Source of the DNA: Actinomycetota bacterium | GTDB lineage: Bacteria; Actinomycetota; Actinomycetes; S36-B12; CAIYMF01 | DNA: 64,000 nt | Direction of reading: 5' to 3' | Assembly: GCA_020161245.1 (NCBI GenBank) | Contig: JAIUOK010000006.1 | Coordinates: 56,508 to 120,507 of the forward strand | Shown: one piece after another, positions 51,601 to 58,844 of the stretch | How the letters are laid out: every line of letters starts with the position of its first letter | How positions within the stretch are numbered: the stretch's first letter is position 1 | Position numbers and translations under genes: made by a program | Notes under the pieces: model-generated | Database searches by the model: none | Told to the model about the DNA's origin: nothing | Seen by the model: the letters and a program-made list of their open reading frames with translations, nothing else

Positions 51601-52716
51601 CGGCTGGCCCACCGCTGGCAGCGCTCGCACGCGCCGCGCTCCACGGATCTGGTCGTCGAGGGCGACGACCTGTCGCCGCTCGGCTTCAGCCTCGACGAGC
51701 TGGCCGACCGCGCGCAGGCCTTTCTCGCCGTCTGCGGCCTCGACCGCCCGGCGCCGCTCGTGCTGCTGCTCGGCCACGGCGCCCACGTCACCAACCAGCC
51801 GCACGTCGCGGCGTACGACTGCGGAGCCTGCGGCGGCAACCCCGGAGACGTCAGCGCGCGGACGATGGCGCGGGTGCTCAACGACGTCCGGGTGCGCGAC
51901 GTGCTCGCCGTGCGCGGCGTGAGCATCCCGGCCGACACGGTGTTCGCCGCGGCGCTGCACGGCACGACCGACGCCACGGTCGAGGTGCTCAGCGAGGTGC
52001 CGGCGTCGCACCGCGAGATCCTCGGGCGCGTCGTCGCCGATCTGCGCGACGCGCTGGCCGAGGGCACCGACGTCGGCCTGCAGGCCACGCGCGCCTCCGA
52101 CTGGGCGCAGGCGCGGCCCGAGTGGGGCCTGGCCCGCAACGCCGCGCTGATCATCGGGCCGCGCTCGCTCACGGCCGGCCTCGACCTCGACGGCCGCGCG
52201 TTCCTGCACTCCTACCGCCACGACCTCGACGCCGACGGCAGCAGCCTCGAGTTCCTGCTCACCGCGCCGATGGTGGTCGCGCAGTGGATCAGCTCGCAGT
52301 ACTGGGCGGCCACGGTCGACCCGGAGCGCTTCGGCGCCGGCGACAAGACGCTGCACAACATCGTCTGCCGCCCGGACTCGGGGCCGTCGTCGCTGACCGG
52401 CGTCCTCGTGGGCGCGCGCGGCGACCTGCGCCTCGGCATCCCGTGGCAGGCGGTGTCCGAGCACGCGCCCGTCGACGGCGTCTGGCCCGCGCTGCCGCAC
52501 CACGAGCCGCTGCGCCTGCTCGTCGTCGTCGCCGCGGAGCGCTCGGCGATCGACGCGGTGCTCGCCCGTCGCGACGAGGCCGCCCGCCTCGTCGCCGGCG
52601 AGTGGGTCACCCTCGTCGCCGTCGAGCCCTCGACCGGCCACCTCCACCAGCGCACCCCGCACGGCACCTGGACCGACGTCTCGCCCACCTCCGACGACGA
52701 CCGAGTCACCGCCTGA
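48694..52716 (+). CDS. Single-chain DabB-DabA fusion, inorganic carbon transporter family
   Basis: A 1,340-residue protein. Residues ~1-460 are a NuoL/MrpA-like proton-conducting membrane module (DabB-like), with SRWLQETTEAPSPVSALLHA (~193-212) and HVVGHGLWKAALFLGAGS (~286-303). Residues ~470-1,340 are a full DUF2309/DabA module. Its beta-carbonic-anhydrase-like zinc ligands are present: Cys859 and Asp861 in ITCIDVRSEP, His1028 in LLGHGAH and Cys1043 in YDCGACGGN. The spacing is close to characterised DabA. DAB complexes use a cation gradient to drive CO2 hydration and bicarbonate accumulation. Characterised systems have separate dabA and dabB genes; here both are in one reading frame. Confidence 0.88.
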   Translation: MWGRRGVGLAGLALSAVPAAVVATSGSGSWTVPVELGPLGTSEIGLVLDPVRAVLLGLVLLVSTVVAGYVSANLVGQRRVGRFAGLQVLLAAALVLTVAAPSLVQLAAAWTATSWATAALVGHAATAPALRASRRVLRSLLIGDAAVWASVVLAAAALGTTDLDAVEPGSLAGVVIAALLVIGGLVRSAQVPVSRWLQETTEAPSPVSALLHAGVVNGVGVVVLLAWPLVAASWPARAIAVAAGAATIAVGWATSRVRPDVKGRLVSSTSAQMGYLAVVAGLGVPAAVLVHVVGHGLWKAALFLGAGSAVDRVRRAGAEGHAPARASRAAAAAVAASAVVVAAALPWPGESLLATPSTLLLVAAAALTAAVAAAGALGRGRAAGSLSVAGVAAAGAAYIVIVRAVETSLADELPLAAAAWGEPGSWIELAVVVGLAAAALVAWRLDRAASAGGAPRVVAWAARQTLPTPPVRRIAVEAVEQPEALLDAKDVRAAVDVVSDVVAPLWPLHAFVASNPLAGLEVLPFRDALAAASVSWGSRPGIDAAMFRAAVREGAVDRDVLARICAEVAPGPDLVINSPVRTRTELVEALLADDAVEPRVAQATAARLEQLGRWMRTVEPVRTPGERAAIADPRLADVQQRVRDLVSMHAARVLGDPAWPAQHGIWGALLDDDVDRALGLDGADAVLAHLPRHAPDAIAELASRLHAEGHEVVPVLTRLLARDPGYVAHLQWRRRVGLDVGHARIEDLLAARLALDVVVAAAGPQEMSATGADDELAAAVAVLVQAIGLDLAETSDDVLLALSEIADAVLLAGPEMLRLRAWEESYREPLLARVAGRAAALADGVRTTPESPEAQVITCIDVRSEPMRRRLEARGPWETLGAAGFFGIPLRHVGPTGAVSDRLPALLLPDRQVAETGTCSVGAQAGSSMEHAAHAPDHVGGAAFALADAAGWAAGPWAVLRTFAPRTADRLAHRWQRSHAPRSTDLVVEGDDLSPLGFSLDELADRAQAFLAVCGLDRPAPLVLLLGHGAHVTNQPHVAAYDCGACGGNPGDVSARTMARVLNDVRVRDVLAVRGVSIPADTVFAAALHGTTDATVEVLSEVPASHREILGRVVADLRDALAEGTDVGLQATRASDWAQARPEWGLARNAALIIGPRSLTAGLDLDGRAFLHSYRHDLDADGSSLEFLLTAPMVVAQWISSQYWAATVDPERFGAGDKTLHNIVCRPDSGPSSLTGVLVGARGDLRLGIPWQAVSEHAPVDGVWPALPHHEPLRLLVVVAAERSAIDAVLARRDEAARLVAGEWVTLVAVEPSTGHLHQRTPHGTWTDVSPTSDDDRVTA

Positions 52717-52724
52717 GGGCTCGC

Positions 52725-52770
52725 TCTGGATGGGCGAGCGACGCCTAGAGCGGTCGCTCACCCATCCAGA
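52725..52770. repeat. Family-2 palindromic repeat, copy 4
   Basis: A 46-base inverted repeat, TCTGGATGGGCGAGCGAC against GTCGCTCACCCATCCAGA. It lies 8 bases after the DabBA stop and 5 bases before the stop of the convergent DUF1349 gene, so it can terminate both. Confidence 0.8.
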
Positions 52771-52775
52771 GCGGG

Positions 52776-53333
52776 TCAGGACGCGATGCGGAGGCTGATC
52801 TCGGAGGCCCGGGCGGTGAAGCCGGGGCCGGACGGCGCTGCTGCGTAGACGCCGACGTCGAGCACGCCGGGCATCCGGAACTGGCGGATCATCCGCCACT
52901 CGCCGTCGTCGGTGTGGCGCACGAACGACTCGACGACGTCGCCGTGGCGCACCACGCGCAGCCACCCGAGCCCGTCGACGTCCGAGCGCGACCAGTCGGA
53001 GTCGTGCCGCGTACGGACGCCGCCGACGCACAGGGTGCCGTCGAGCTCGTAGCTGGTCTTGTACCAGTCGGTCTCGTTGCTGAGCACGAGCAGGCCTACC
53101 TGGTCGTACTGCGTGGCGAGGTCGGCGTCGAAGCGCGCGGAAAGGTCGACGTCGCCGCCGGCCCGGGCGACCAGTGCGTGGCCGTTGTGGGCGACGACGC
53201 CCGACGCCGTGTGCCGCCAGTAGTCCGACCCGTGCGTCGCGGTCAGCGTCACGACGCCGGCGTCGAGGTCGACGTCGGACTCGGTGACCCGTGTCCAGAC
53301 CCACTCCAGCCCGGCCATCCCGCTGCTGCCCAT
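52776..53333 (-). CDS. DUF1349 domain protein (concanavalin-like fold)
   Basis: A 185-residue protein covering one DUF1349 domain (HGSDYWRHTASGVVAHNGH, YDQVGLLVLSNETDWYKTSYE, DSDWSRSD, GEWRMIRQFRMPG). The domain has a lectin-like beta sandwich; a role in carbohydrate binding or enzyme regulation has been proposed, not settled. No signal peptide. The ATG at 53333 follows GGGGAGGA at good spacing. The ATG at 53318 is an alternative. Confidence 0.82.
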   Translation of the reverse strand: MGSSGMAGLEWVWTRVTESDVDLDAGVVTLTATHGSDYWRHTASGVVAHNGHALVARAGGDVDLSARFDADLATQYDQVGLLVLSNETDWYKTSYELDGTLCVGGVRTRHDSDWSRSDVDGLGWLRVVRHGDVVESFVRHTDDGEWRMIRQFRMPGVLDVGVYAAAPSGPGFTARASEISLRIAS

Positions 53334-53436
53334 GGCAGTCCTCCCCGTCCCGGTGCTCGCAGTGTGACAGCGCACCGCTGACAGGACGCCGTCATTGCGT
53401 CAGCCGGGCAGGCCCCCCATTCCCGGGACGCCCGGG

Positions 53437-53504
53437 CCACGCCGAACCCAGGCAAGCCCGCGAAACCGCCCCTGTTCTTGCGCCATGTCCTGGGTTCGGC
53501 GTGG
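53437..53504. repeat. Family-3 palindromic repeat, copy 1
   Basis: A 68-base element with perfect 16-base arms, CCACGCCGAACCCAGG and CCTGGGTTCGGCGTGG. The interior resembles copies 2 and 3 (CCCGCGAAACCG, TTCTTGCG). It lies between the DUF1349 start and the pentapeptide-repeat gene's stop. Confidence 0.82.
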
Positions 53505-53520
53505 GTGGGGCGGCGGGTAA

Positions 53521-55221
53521 TTAGCGGCTGGCGATGACGCCGTCGATGCGGACGGGCTTGCCGCTCGAGGCGACGACGACGCGCACGTGGGCTTTGCGCG
53601 CCGAGAACCGGGGGAGCAGCAGGATCTTCTGGGCTGCGTAGGTGCCGGCCAGCGAGACGCGCCCGACTTTGCGGCCGCCGACGAAGACGTCGACCGCGCC
53701 GCAGCCCGGGCAGGTGGTGGCGACCAGGCCCGCGCGCGTCACCGGCCCGGGCAGGGCCACGTAGAGCGCGGCCCCCTTGCTCGTGGTGCTCGAGACGGAG
53801 GCCGCGAGCCAGCGCGGATCGTTGGTGCGCCGCCACCTGCCCTCGGTGAACAGGTCGCGGTCGTCCATGGGCAGCTCGGTGCAGCGCGGCACGGTGCGCG
53901 TGGTGCGGCTGGTGAAGTCGGTGAGCGAGAGCCGGAAGCAGTAGCGGTGGCCCGTGAAGGCCACGTAAGTGCGCGAGCTGCCCTTCATGGCGCGTGCGCC
54001 GACCAGCCAGCCGGTCGACGGGATCCGCTCGAACGACGGCGTGAAGGTGAGCTGCAGGTCGTTCTGCGCGATCCCGAGGCCGTTGCCGTCCGACGCCGTC
54101 CACGCCAGCGGGATGCGCCGGGTCAGGGAGTACGTCGGCAGCGCCGCCATGCTGCCGGTGGGCGCGGCGGTGTCGAGCGGCTCGGTGCAGTCGCCGTGGT
54201 CGTGGTCCGCAGCGCCGTTGGCGTCGGGGCACATGGCGCCGGTCCAGACGACGCCGTCGGTGGTCGCCCCGGTCAGATCGGCCCCCAGCAGGTCCGCGCC
54301 CGAGAGGTCGGCGCCGGTGAGGTCGGCGTCGACGAGCACGGCGTCCCGGAAGGTCGTGCTGCGGAGGTCGGCGCCGCTGAGGTCGGCGCCGGTCAGGTCA
54401 GCGCCGTAGAAGTTGCTGTCGTGCAGGTCGCGCCCGTGCAGGTCGATGCCGGCGACGTCGGTGCCGACGAAGCTCACGCTCGGCCCGACGAGGTTGCCGT
54501 CGACGAAGGCGTAGCCCGGCGGGAGGGCGGCCGGTGCGCCCGTCGCGAGCACGATCCCGAACCGGCGGAACGTGGCCGACGACAGGTCCATCCCTTCGAC
54601 GTCGCTTCCAGAGAGAAGCACGTTGGTGAAGACGGCGTGCGACAGGTCCAGACCGGAGAGGTCGGCGTTGTACGCGGCGGTCGAGGTTGCCCTCATGTAC
54701 GGGCCCCAGAGGTTCGGCCCCTGGACGACCCAGCCCTGCGGGAGCCCGATGGGCTGACCGCTGGCGCTGTTGAACGTGCCGCCATCGAGGAGCGCGCCGG
54801 TGAAGTCGGCACCTCGCACGTCCATGCTCTCGACGACGGCGTTTCGGAAGTCCGCACCTGACAGATCGGCGTTCAGGAAGGTCACGGTGTCCAACCGGGC
54901 GCCGTCGAACGTGGCGTCGGACAGGTCGGCGCCGGTCAGGTCGGCGACGTAGATCCACGCGTTGCGGAGGTCCGCCCCCGAGAGGTTGGCTCCCTCGAGA
55001 TGCACCATCGTGAGCCGGGCGCCCCGGACCGTGCCGTCCGGCAGCACGGTGAACAGCGAGCAGCCCGACCAGTCGACGCCGGGGCTCGGTGCGGGGGTCA
55101 GCTCGCCGGTGGGCGACACGGTGGGGCAGGTCGCGGCGCCGGCGGCGGGAGTCGCCACCAGGCCCATGCCGGCTGCCAGTGCTGCGGCCGCGATGAGCGC
55201 AGCGGCACGTCGTCGACGCAT
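53521..55221 (-). CDS. Secreted pentapeptide-repeat protein
   Basis: A 566-residue protein. The signal peptide (RRRRAAALIAAAALAAGMGL, cleavage likely after PAAGA) is followed by two stretches of A(D/N)LxG pentapeptide repeats: ~65-150 (GANLSGADLRNA, ADLTGADLSDATF) and ~175-330 (GADLTGADLSGADLRS, ADLTGADLSGADLLGADLTG). These are interrupted by GLPQGW-type spacers. A ~220-residue non-repeat C-terminus follows with several Cys (HRYCFRLSL, TTCPGCGAVDVF). Pentapeptide repeats form a right-handed beta helix. Export suggests a surface role, not gyrase protection. Unknown function. Confidence 0.87.
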   Translation of the reverse strand: MRRRRAAALIAAAALAAGMGLVATPAAGAATCPTVSPTGELTPAPSPGVDWSGCSLFTVLPDGTVRGARLTMVHLEGANLSGADLRNAWIYVADLTGADLSDATFDGARLDTVTFLNADLSGADFRNAVVESMDVRGADFTGALLDGGTFNSASGQPIGLPQGWVVQGPNLWGPYMRATSTAAYNADLSGLDLSHAVFTNVLLSGSDVEGMDLSSATFRRFGIVLATGAPAALPPGYAFVDGNLVGPSVSFVGTDVAGIDLHGRDLHDSNFYGADLTGADLSGADLRSTTFRDAVLVDADLTGADLSGADLLGADLTGATTDGVVWTGAMCPDANGAADHDHGDCTEPLDTAAPTGSMAALPTYSLTRRIPLAWTASDGNGLGIAQNDLQLTFTPSFERIPSTGWLVGARAMKGSSRTYVAFTGHRYCFRLSLTDFTSRTTRTVPRCTELPMDDRDLFTEGRWRRTNDPRWLAASVSSTTSKGAALYVALPGPVTRAGLVATTCPGCGAVDVFVGGRKVGRVSLAGTYAAQKILLLPRFSARKAHVRVVVASSGKPVRIDGVIASR

Positions 55222-55284
55222 CCCCGTCCCCGTTTCCCCCGAGGGGCCGCCGCGCGACCCGACCCGCGCAGTGTGGCACCCGGG

Positions 55285-55352
55285 CCACGTCGAACCCAGG
55301 ATTGCCCGCGAGACCGACCCCGTTCTTGCGGGATTCCCTGGGTTCGACGTCG
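55285..55352. repeat. Family-3 palindromic repeat, copy 2
   Basis: A 68-base element with arms ACGTCGAACCCAGG (55287-55300) and CCTGGGTTCGACGT (55337-55350). The interior contains CCCGCGAGACCGACCCC and TTCTTGCGGG, which can form an inner hairpin. It lies between the pentapeptide-repeat gene start and the nucleotidyltransferase gene stop. Confidence 0.82.
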
Positions 55353-55377
55353 GTCCTGACGGCGCGACCGCCGAAGG

Positions 55378-55917
55378 TCATGCAGGGGGACGACGCAGCG
55401 AGAGCCACGCCTCGACCCGCGCCTGAGCGCCGGCAGACAAGACTTCCTGATGGTGGTACCGCTCATAGATCTCCTGGGCCTGCTCCAGCGACTCGACACC
55501 GCAGGCCTCGAGCAGGAAATGGATGTCATCGGTATCGCGGACGCCGCGGTTGGCCGACATCTTCATGGCGAGGAGCAGCGGGGTGGAGGCGATGAAGACG
55601 GACACGTCGCCCTCTCTCAGCAGCTCGACCCAGTCGTCATCGCCGACGAACGGCGTCTTGGCCTTGACGGCATCGTTGAGCCAGTCGGGACGCAGACCGT
55701 GCTCCGCGGCCATCTCGTCGACGACGTCCTGCACAGAGCCTGCGGGATGGATGAGCACGTCGATGTCCTGCGTGACCCGACGATCTGCGTTCAGCAGAGC
55801 GATGGCGGCGCCGCCCACGACCCGGATCCCCACGCGGGCTCGGTTCGCGCTGACGCGCCGTGCCAGCTCCCTGAGCAGCGGCTGGATATCGCCCGGCTCG
55901 AGCAGGTCGCCGATCAC
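55378..55917 (-). CDS. Nucleotidyltransferase-fold protein (AbiEii/DUF6036-like)
   Basis: A 179-residue protein with the minimal nucleotidyltransferase signature VVGGAAIALLNADRRVTQDIDVLI: the GG pair at 35-36, then Asp51 and Asp53 as metal ligands. The downstream FIASTPLLLAMKMSANRGVRDTDDI segment is typical of AbiEii-like and DUF6036 proteins. Relatives include toxins that add nucleotides to tRNA and uncharacterised enzymes. The GTG start overlaps the upstream HTH gene's stop (GTGA, 55914-55917). Pairing with an autoregulated HTH protein suggests a toxin-antitoxin-like unit, by inference. Confidence 0.75.
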   Translation of the reverse strand: MIGDLLEPGDIQPLLRELARRVSANRARVGIRVVGGAAIALLNADRRVTQDIDVLIHPAGSVQDVVDEMAAEHGLRPDWLNDAVKAKTPFVGDDDWVELLREGDVSVFIASTPLLLAMKMSANRGVRDTDDIHFLLEACGVESLEQAQEIYERYHHQEVLSAGAQARVEAWLSLRRPPA

Positions 55918-56486
55918 AGGCTCTCCAGCTCCTGGCGATGGAGGTAGACGCCGTGCCGACGGATCTCAGGGGGCGTGTTGCGCCGGGCGGCACGGCGGAG
56001 AGCCGAGATCGGCTCGACGTCCCAAGGCTCGGCCAGCGTGTACGCCGGATCATCGAGCCAGCCCGGCCTGGGGAGGCCCCTGAGCCGGTAGTCGGTGACG
56101 GCTGCCAGGACGGCGTCATGGCGGGCCGACCCAGTCGGGAGGGGCGGGGTGACCGCGAGGGCCACCCTCGTCGCGTCGGGCTCGCGGGCCAGATCGTCCG
56201 CGAGCTGGATCAGCTCACGCCAGGCGCGCGGCGCATCCTCGGACTGCACGGACTCGCGGATAGCTGCTGACGCCTCCCACACCGGCCTGCCGCGTGTGGG
56301 GAGGGCGCTGACGCGGTACCCCAGCGGGGCCAGCAGCTGCTCGAGGCGGTCGACGGTGGTGTCGTGGGCGCCGGTTTCGATGTCGGCGATGCCTGGCTGC
56401 CTCACCCGGGCGCGGTCTGCCAGGGCGCGCTGGCTCAGCCCGCGGTCGTGTCGTGCGGTGCGCAGGAGCGCTGCAGCTGTAGGCAT
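55914..56486 (-). CDS. XRE-type HTH protein, probable antitoxin-like partner
   Basis: A 190-residue protein. The N-terminal helix-turn-helix (ALLRTARHDRGLSQRALADRA, then RQPGIADIETG) spans ~5-60. A C-terminal ~120-residue region of unknown fold follows. The ATG at 56486 is preferred, since GGAGGT ends 4 bases before it; a second ATG lies at 56489. Directly upstream is a perfect 20-base palindrome, the expected self-repression site. It overlaps the nucleotidyltransferase gene by GTGA. Confidence 0.78.
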   Translation of the reverse strand: MPTAAALLRTARHDRGLSQRALADRARVRQPGIADIETGAHDTTVDRLEQLLAPLGYRVSALPTRGRPVWEASAAIRESVQSEDAPRAWRELIQLADDLAREPDATRVALAVTPPLPTGSARHDAVLAAVTDYRLRGLPRPGWLDDPAYTLAEPWDVEPISALRRAARRNTPPEIRRHGVYLHRQELESL

Positions 56487-56495
56487 CATGACCTC

Positions 56496-56515
56496 CGATA
56501 CGATATATCGTATCG
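56496..56515. promoter_or_regulatory. Palindromic operator of the HTH/nucleotidyltransferase pair
   Basis: CGATACGATATATCGTATCG is a perfect 20-base palindrome ending 9 bases before the HTH start codon. It is AT-rich in a very GC-rich region and overlaps the ribosome-binding region and probably the -10 box. Confidence 0.75.
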
Positions 56516-56533
56516 CATGCGATGGCACCCGGG

Positions 56534-56601
56534 CCACGTCGAACCCAGCTTTACCCGCGAGACCGACCCCCTTCTTGCGGGGTTTCCTGGGTTCGACGTG
56601 G
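56534..56601. repeat. Family-3 palindromic repeat, copy 3
   Basis: A 68-base element with perfect 15-base arms CCACGTCGAACCCAG (56534-56548) and CTGGGTTCGACGTGG (56587-56601). The interior (CCCGCGAGACCGACCCC, TTCTTGCGGG) is almost identical to copy 2. It lies between the divergent HTH and acyl-CoA dehydrogenase genes. Confidence 0.85.
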
Positions 56602-56713
56602 ACGCCGCCGCCCCGTCAGGTGCCGCCTGACCACGCTCCGCATCGACGTCAACTGAACAGCCGCAACGGGTTCGGGGGATAGCGTCGGGGTACCGACGAA
56701 GGACGAGGACGTC

Positions 56714-57859
56714 ATGGACCTGTGGGGCACACCCGAGCGCCGGCTGCTGCGCGAGACCGCGCGCCGGTTCGCCGAGGAGCGGCTCGTGCCGCGGCTGGCC
56801 GAGTGGGAGGACGCCGGCACCATCCCGCGAGCGGTGCACAAGGAGACGGCCGACGCCGGACTGCTCGGCATCGGCTTCCCCGAGGAGATGGGCGGCTGCG
56901 GCGGCGACCCGGTCGACGCGTTCGTCGTCGCGGAGGAGTTCATCCTCGCCGGCGGGTCGTCGGGCCTCATCGCTGCGCTGTTCACCCACGGCATCGCGCT
57001 GCCCCACATCGCGCTCTCCGGCCAGCAGCCGCTCATCGACCGCGTGGTGCGGCCCGTGCTCGCCGGGGAGGCGATCGCCTCGCTCGCGATCACCGAGCCC
57101 GACGGCGGGTCCGACGTCGCCGGTCTGCGCACCCGGGCGGTCCGCGACGGCGACGATTACGTCGTCGACGGTGCGAAGCTCTACATCACCTCGGCCACCC
57201 GCGCGGACTTCATCACCACCGCCGTCCGCACGGGCGGCGACGGCGCCGGCGGGATCTCGCTGCTCGTCATCGAGACCGACCGGCCCGGCGTCACCATCTC
57301 GAGCCCGCTGAAGAAGATGGGTTGGTTGTGCTCCGACACCGGCGAGATCGCCTTCGACGGCGTCCGCGTGCCGGCGTCCAACCTCGTCGGGGAGCCGGGC
57401 TCGGGCTTCCTGCAGATCGTCGGCCAGTTCGCCGCCGAGCGGCTCTCGATCGCCGTGCAGGCCTACGCCACGGCGCAGCGCTGCCTCGACCTCAGCCTGC
57501 AGTGGTGTGCCGACCGCCAGACCTTCGGAAAGCCGCTGGTGGCCCGCCAGGTCGTCGCCCACAAGCTCGCCGAGATGGCCCGCGACGTCGACGTCGCCCG
57601 CACCTACACCCGCGCGGTCGTCGCCGACTGGCAGGCCGGCGAGGACGTCCTCATGCGCGTCGCGATGGCCAAGAACACCGCGGTCGCCGCCTGCGACCGC
57701 GTCGTCGACGCCGCGGTGCAGCTGCACGGCGGGTTCGGCTACATGCGCGAGGCCGAGGTCGAGCGCCACTACCGCGACAGCCGCATCCTCGGCATCGGCG
57801 GCGGCACCAACGAGATCATGACCGAGATCGTCGCCAAGCTCCTCATCCCGCGCGTCTGA
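56714..57859 (+). CDS. Acyl-CoA dehydrogenase
   Basis: A 381-residue enzyme with the complete acyl-CoA dehydrogenase fold: ASLAITEPDGGSDVAGLRT (FAD/substrate loop), LKKMGWLCSDTGEIAFD, the RQTFGKPL segment and the C-terminal RILGIGGGTNEIM. At the position of the medium-chain enzyme's catalytic Glu (EGT) there is Gly. Isovaleryl-CoA-type enzymes instead use a Glu in the helix reading AERLSIA, which is present. It probably oxidises a short or branched acyl-CoA. Monocistronic; no electron-transfer partner is adjacent. The ATG follows AAGGACGAGG. Confidence 0.9.
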   Translation: MDLWGTPERRLLRETARRFAEERLVPRLAEWEDAGTIPRAVHKETADAGLLGIGFPEEMGGCGGDPVDAFVVAEEFILAGGSSGLIAALFTHGIALPHIALSGQQPLIDRVVRPVLAGEAIASLAITEPDGGSDVAGLRTRAVRDGDDYVVDGAKLYITSATRADFITTAVRTGGDGAGGISLLVIETDRPGVTISSPLKKMGWLCSDTGEIAFDGVRVPASNLVGEPGSGFLQIVGQFAAERLSIAVQAYATAQRCLDLSLQWCADRQTFGKPLVARQVVAHKLAEMARDVDVARTYTRAVVADWQAGEDVLMRVAMAKNTAVAACDRVVDAAVQLHGGFGYMREAEVERHYRDSRILGIGGGTNEIMTEIVAKLLIPRV

Positions 57860-58262
57860 CGCCGCCCGCTGGTGTGACGGCGACCGCTAACGCCATCGCA
57901 GCGGGGGATCGGAACGACGCCCCAAGCTTGCGAGACGCCCCGGCGCAGCCTGGACGAGCGCCGCCATCGTCCGGCCCCATCGGCTTCGGCGGCGCCGAGG
58001 CTCGAGACCAGGGATCGGATGCTCCGCCGCCGCCTGCGCCCTCTGCACTCCCACGTTGATCCCCCTCTTGCTGCCAGATGCGGTCAGACCCTGCCGCAAC
58101 CATCTGCCGCTGGCCTCGCGTGCATCACCCAGCCGGACCATGAGGGCGGCGAGCAGGGGACAGAGGGGGTGCGCCTGAGCCCCGCTTGTTCGACGGATCG
58201 TGCCTGCCGCCGTGACCCGACCGTCATGATGATGACTGGCGACTGGCGAATGAGGGGGAGGC
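57860..58262. other. 403-base stretch without a recognisable gene
   Basis: No supported gene, RNA or repeat is seen. The codon and base usage is less GC-extreme than the surroundings and continues so into the next two genes. An open frame on the minus strand (57887-58435) runs antisense into the phosphatase gene and has no family features, so I do not call it. It may be decayed or recently acquired DNA. Confidence 0.5.
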
Positions 58263-58844
58263 ATGACGCAGCACGAGCAGAACCAGTTTCGCATTCTCAC
58301 CGTGTCAACGGCGAACGTCTGCCGCTCACCAGCGATGGAGATGCTGCTGCGCTGGGGTCTGCGCGGGGTCACAGATATCGCTATCGCGAGCGTCGGGACC
58401 GCGGCCGACATCGGCAAGCCCGTGGACCCGATCATGGCGGGGCTTCTGGATCAGGGCGGCCTGCTGATCGAAGGCTTCCACTCGCGTCAGGTGCACGTGC
58501 GGATCCTCGAGCGAGCCGACTTGATCCTGTGCGCCACACGGCGCCACAGGACCGATGTCATGACGATGTCGCCGAGTTCTGTGCGGAGGACGTTCACTTT
58601 GCGCGAGATCGCGCGGCTGGCACCGGCAGTCGATCAGCAGAGCATGCCACGCCCCGACGTGGTCACGCCCAGCGAGCGCATCCGTAGCGCCATGCCTTTG
58701 CTCCGCCTCGAGCGCGGTGCTCATGTGGCGAAGAGGCCTGAGGACGACGACGTCGAGGATCCGACTGGTCGTTCCCTCGAGCACCACCAGAAGGCCCTCG
58801 ACCAGATGCTCCCGGGCGTAGAGGCGCTGCTCGCGCTCACGTGA
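58263..58844 (+). CDS. Low-molecular-weight tyrosine phosphatase homologue lacking the catalytic Cys
   Basis: A 193-residue protein of the LMW-PTP family. The phosphate loop, normally V-C-x-x-N-x-C-R-S-P, reads VSTANVCRSP. The nucleophilic Cys is Ser15, while Arg21, the second Cys (20) and a DP acid loop (Asp166) remain. Without the thiol, phosphatase activity should be lost or very weak. It may bind phosphotyrosine or phosphate groups instead. Codon use is less GC3-biased than that of neighbours, suggesting transfer. Its 3' end overlaps the convergent gene by 8 bases. Confidence 0.75.
   Translation: MTQHEQNQFRILTVSTANVCRSPAMEMLLRWGLRGVTDIAIASVGTAADIGKPVDPIMAGLLDQGGLLIEGFHSRQVHVRILERADLILCATRRHRTDVMTMSPSSVRRTFTLREIARLAPAVDQQSMPRPDVVTPSERIRSAMPLLRLERGAHVAKRPEDDDVEDPTGRSLEHHQKALDQMLPGVEALLALT

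Noticed and set aside
47986..53304. A 1,772-residue minus-strand frame opposite the DabBA fusion
   Set aside because: Composition is the Arg/Gly/Asp-rich pattern produced by reading GC-rich codons in antisense; the plus strand has intact zinc ligands and membrane motifs.
57887..58435. Minus-strand 182-residue frame over the 57860-58262 gap
   Set aside because: Runs antisense into the phosphatase homologue, shows no conserved motif or ribosome-binding site.
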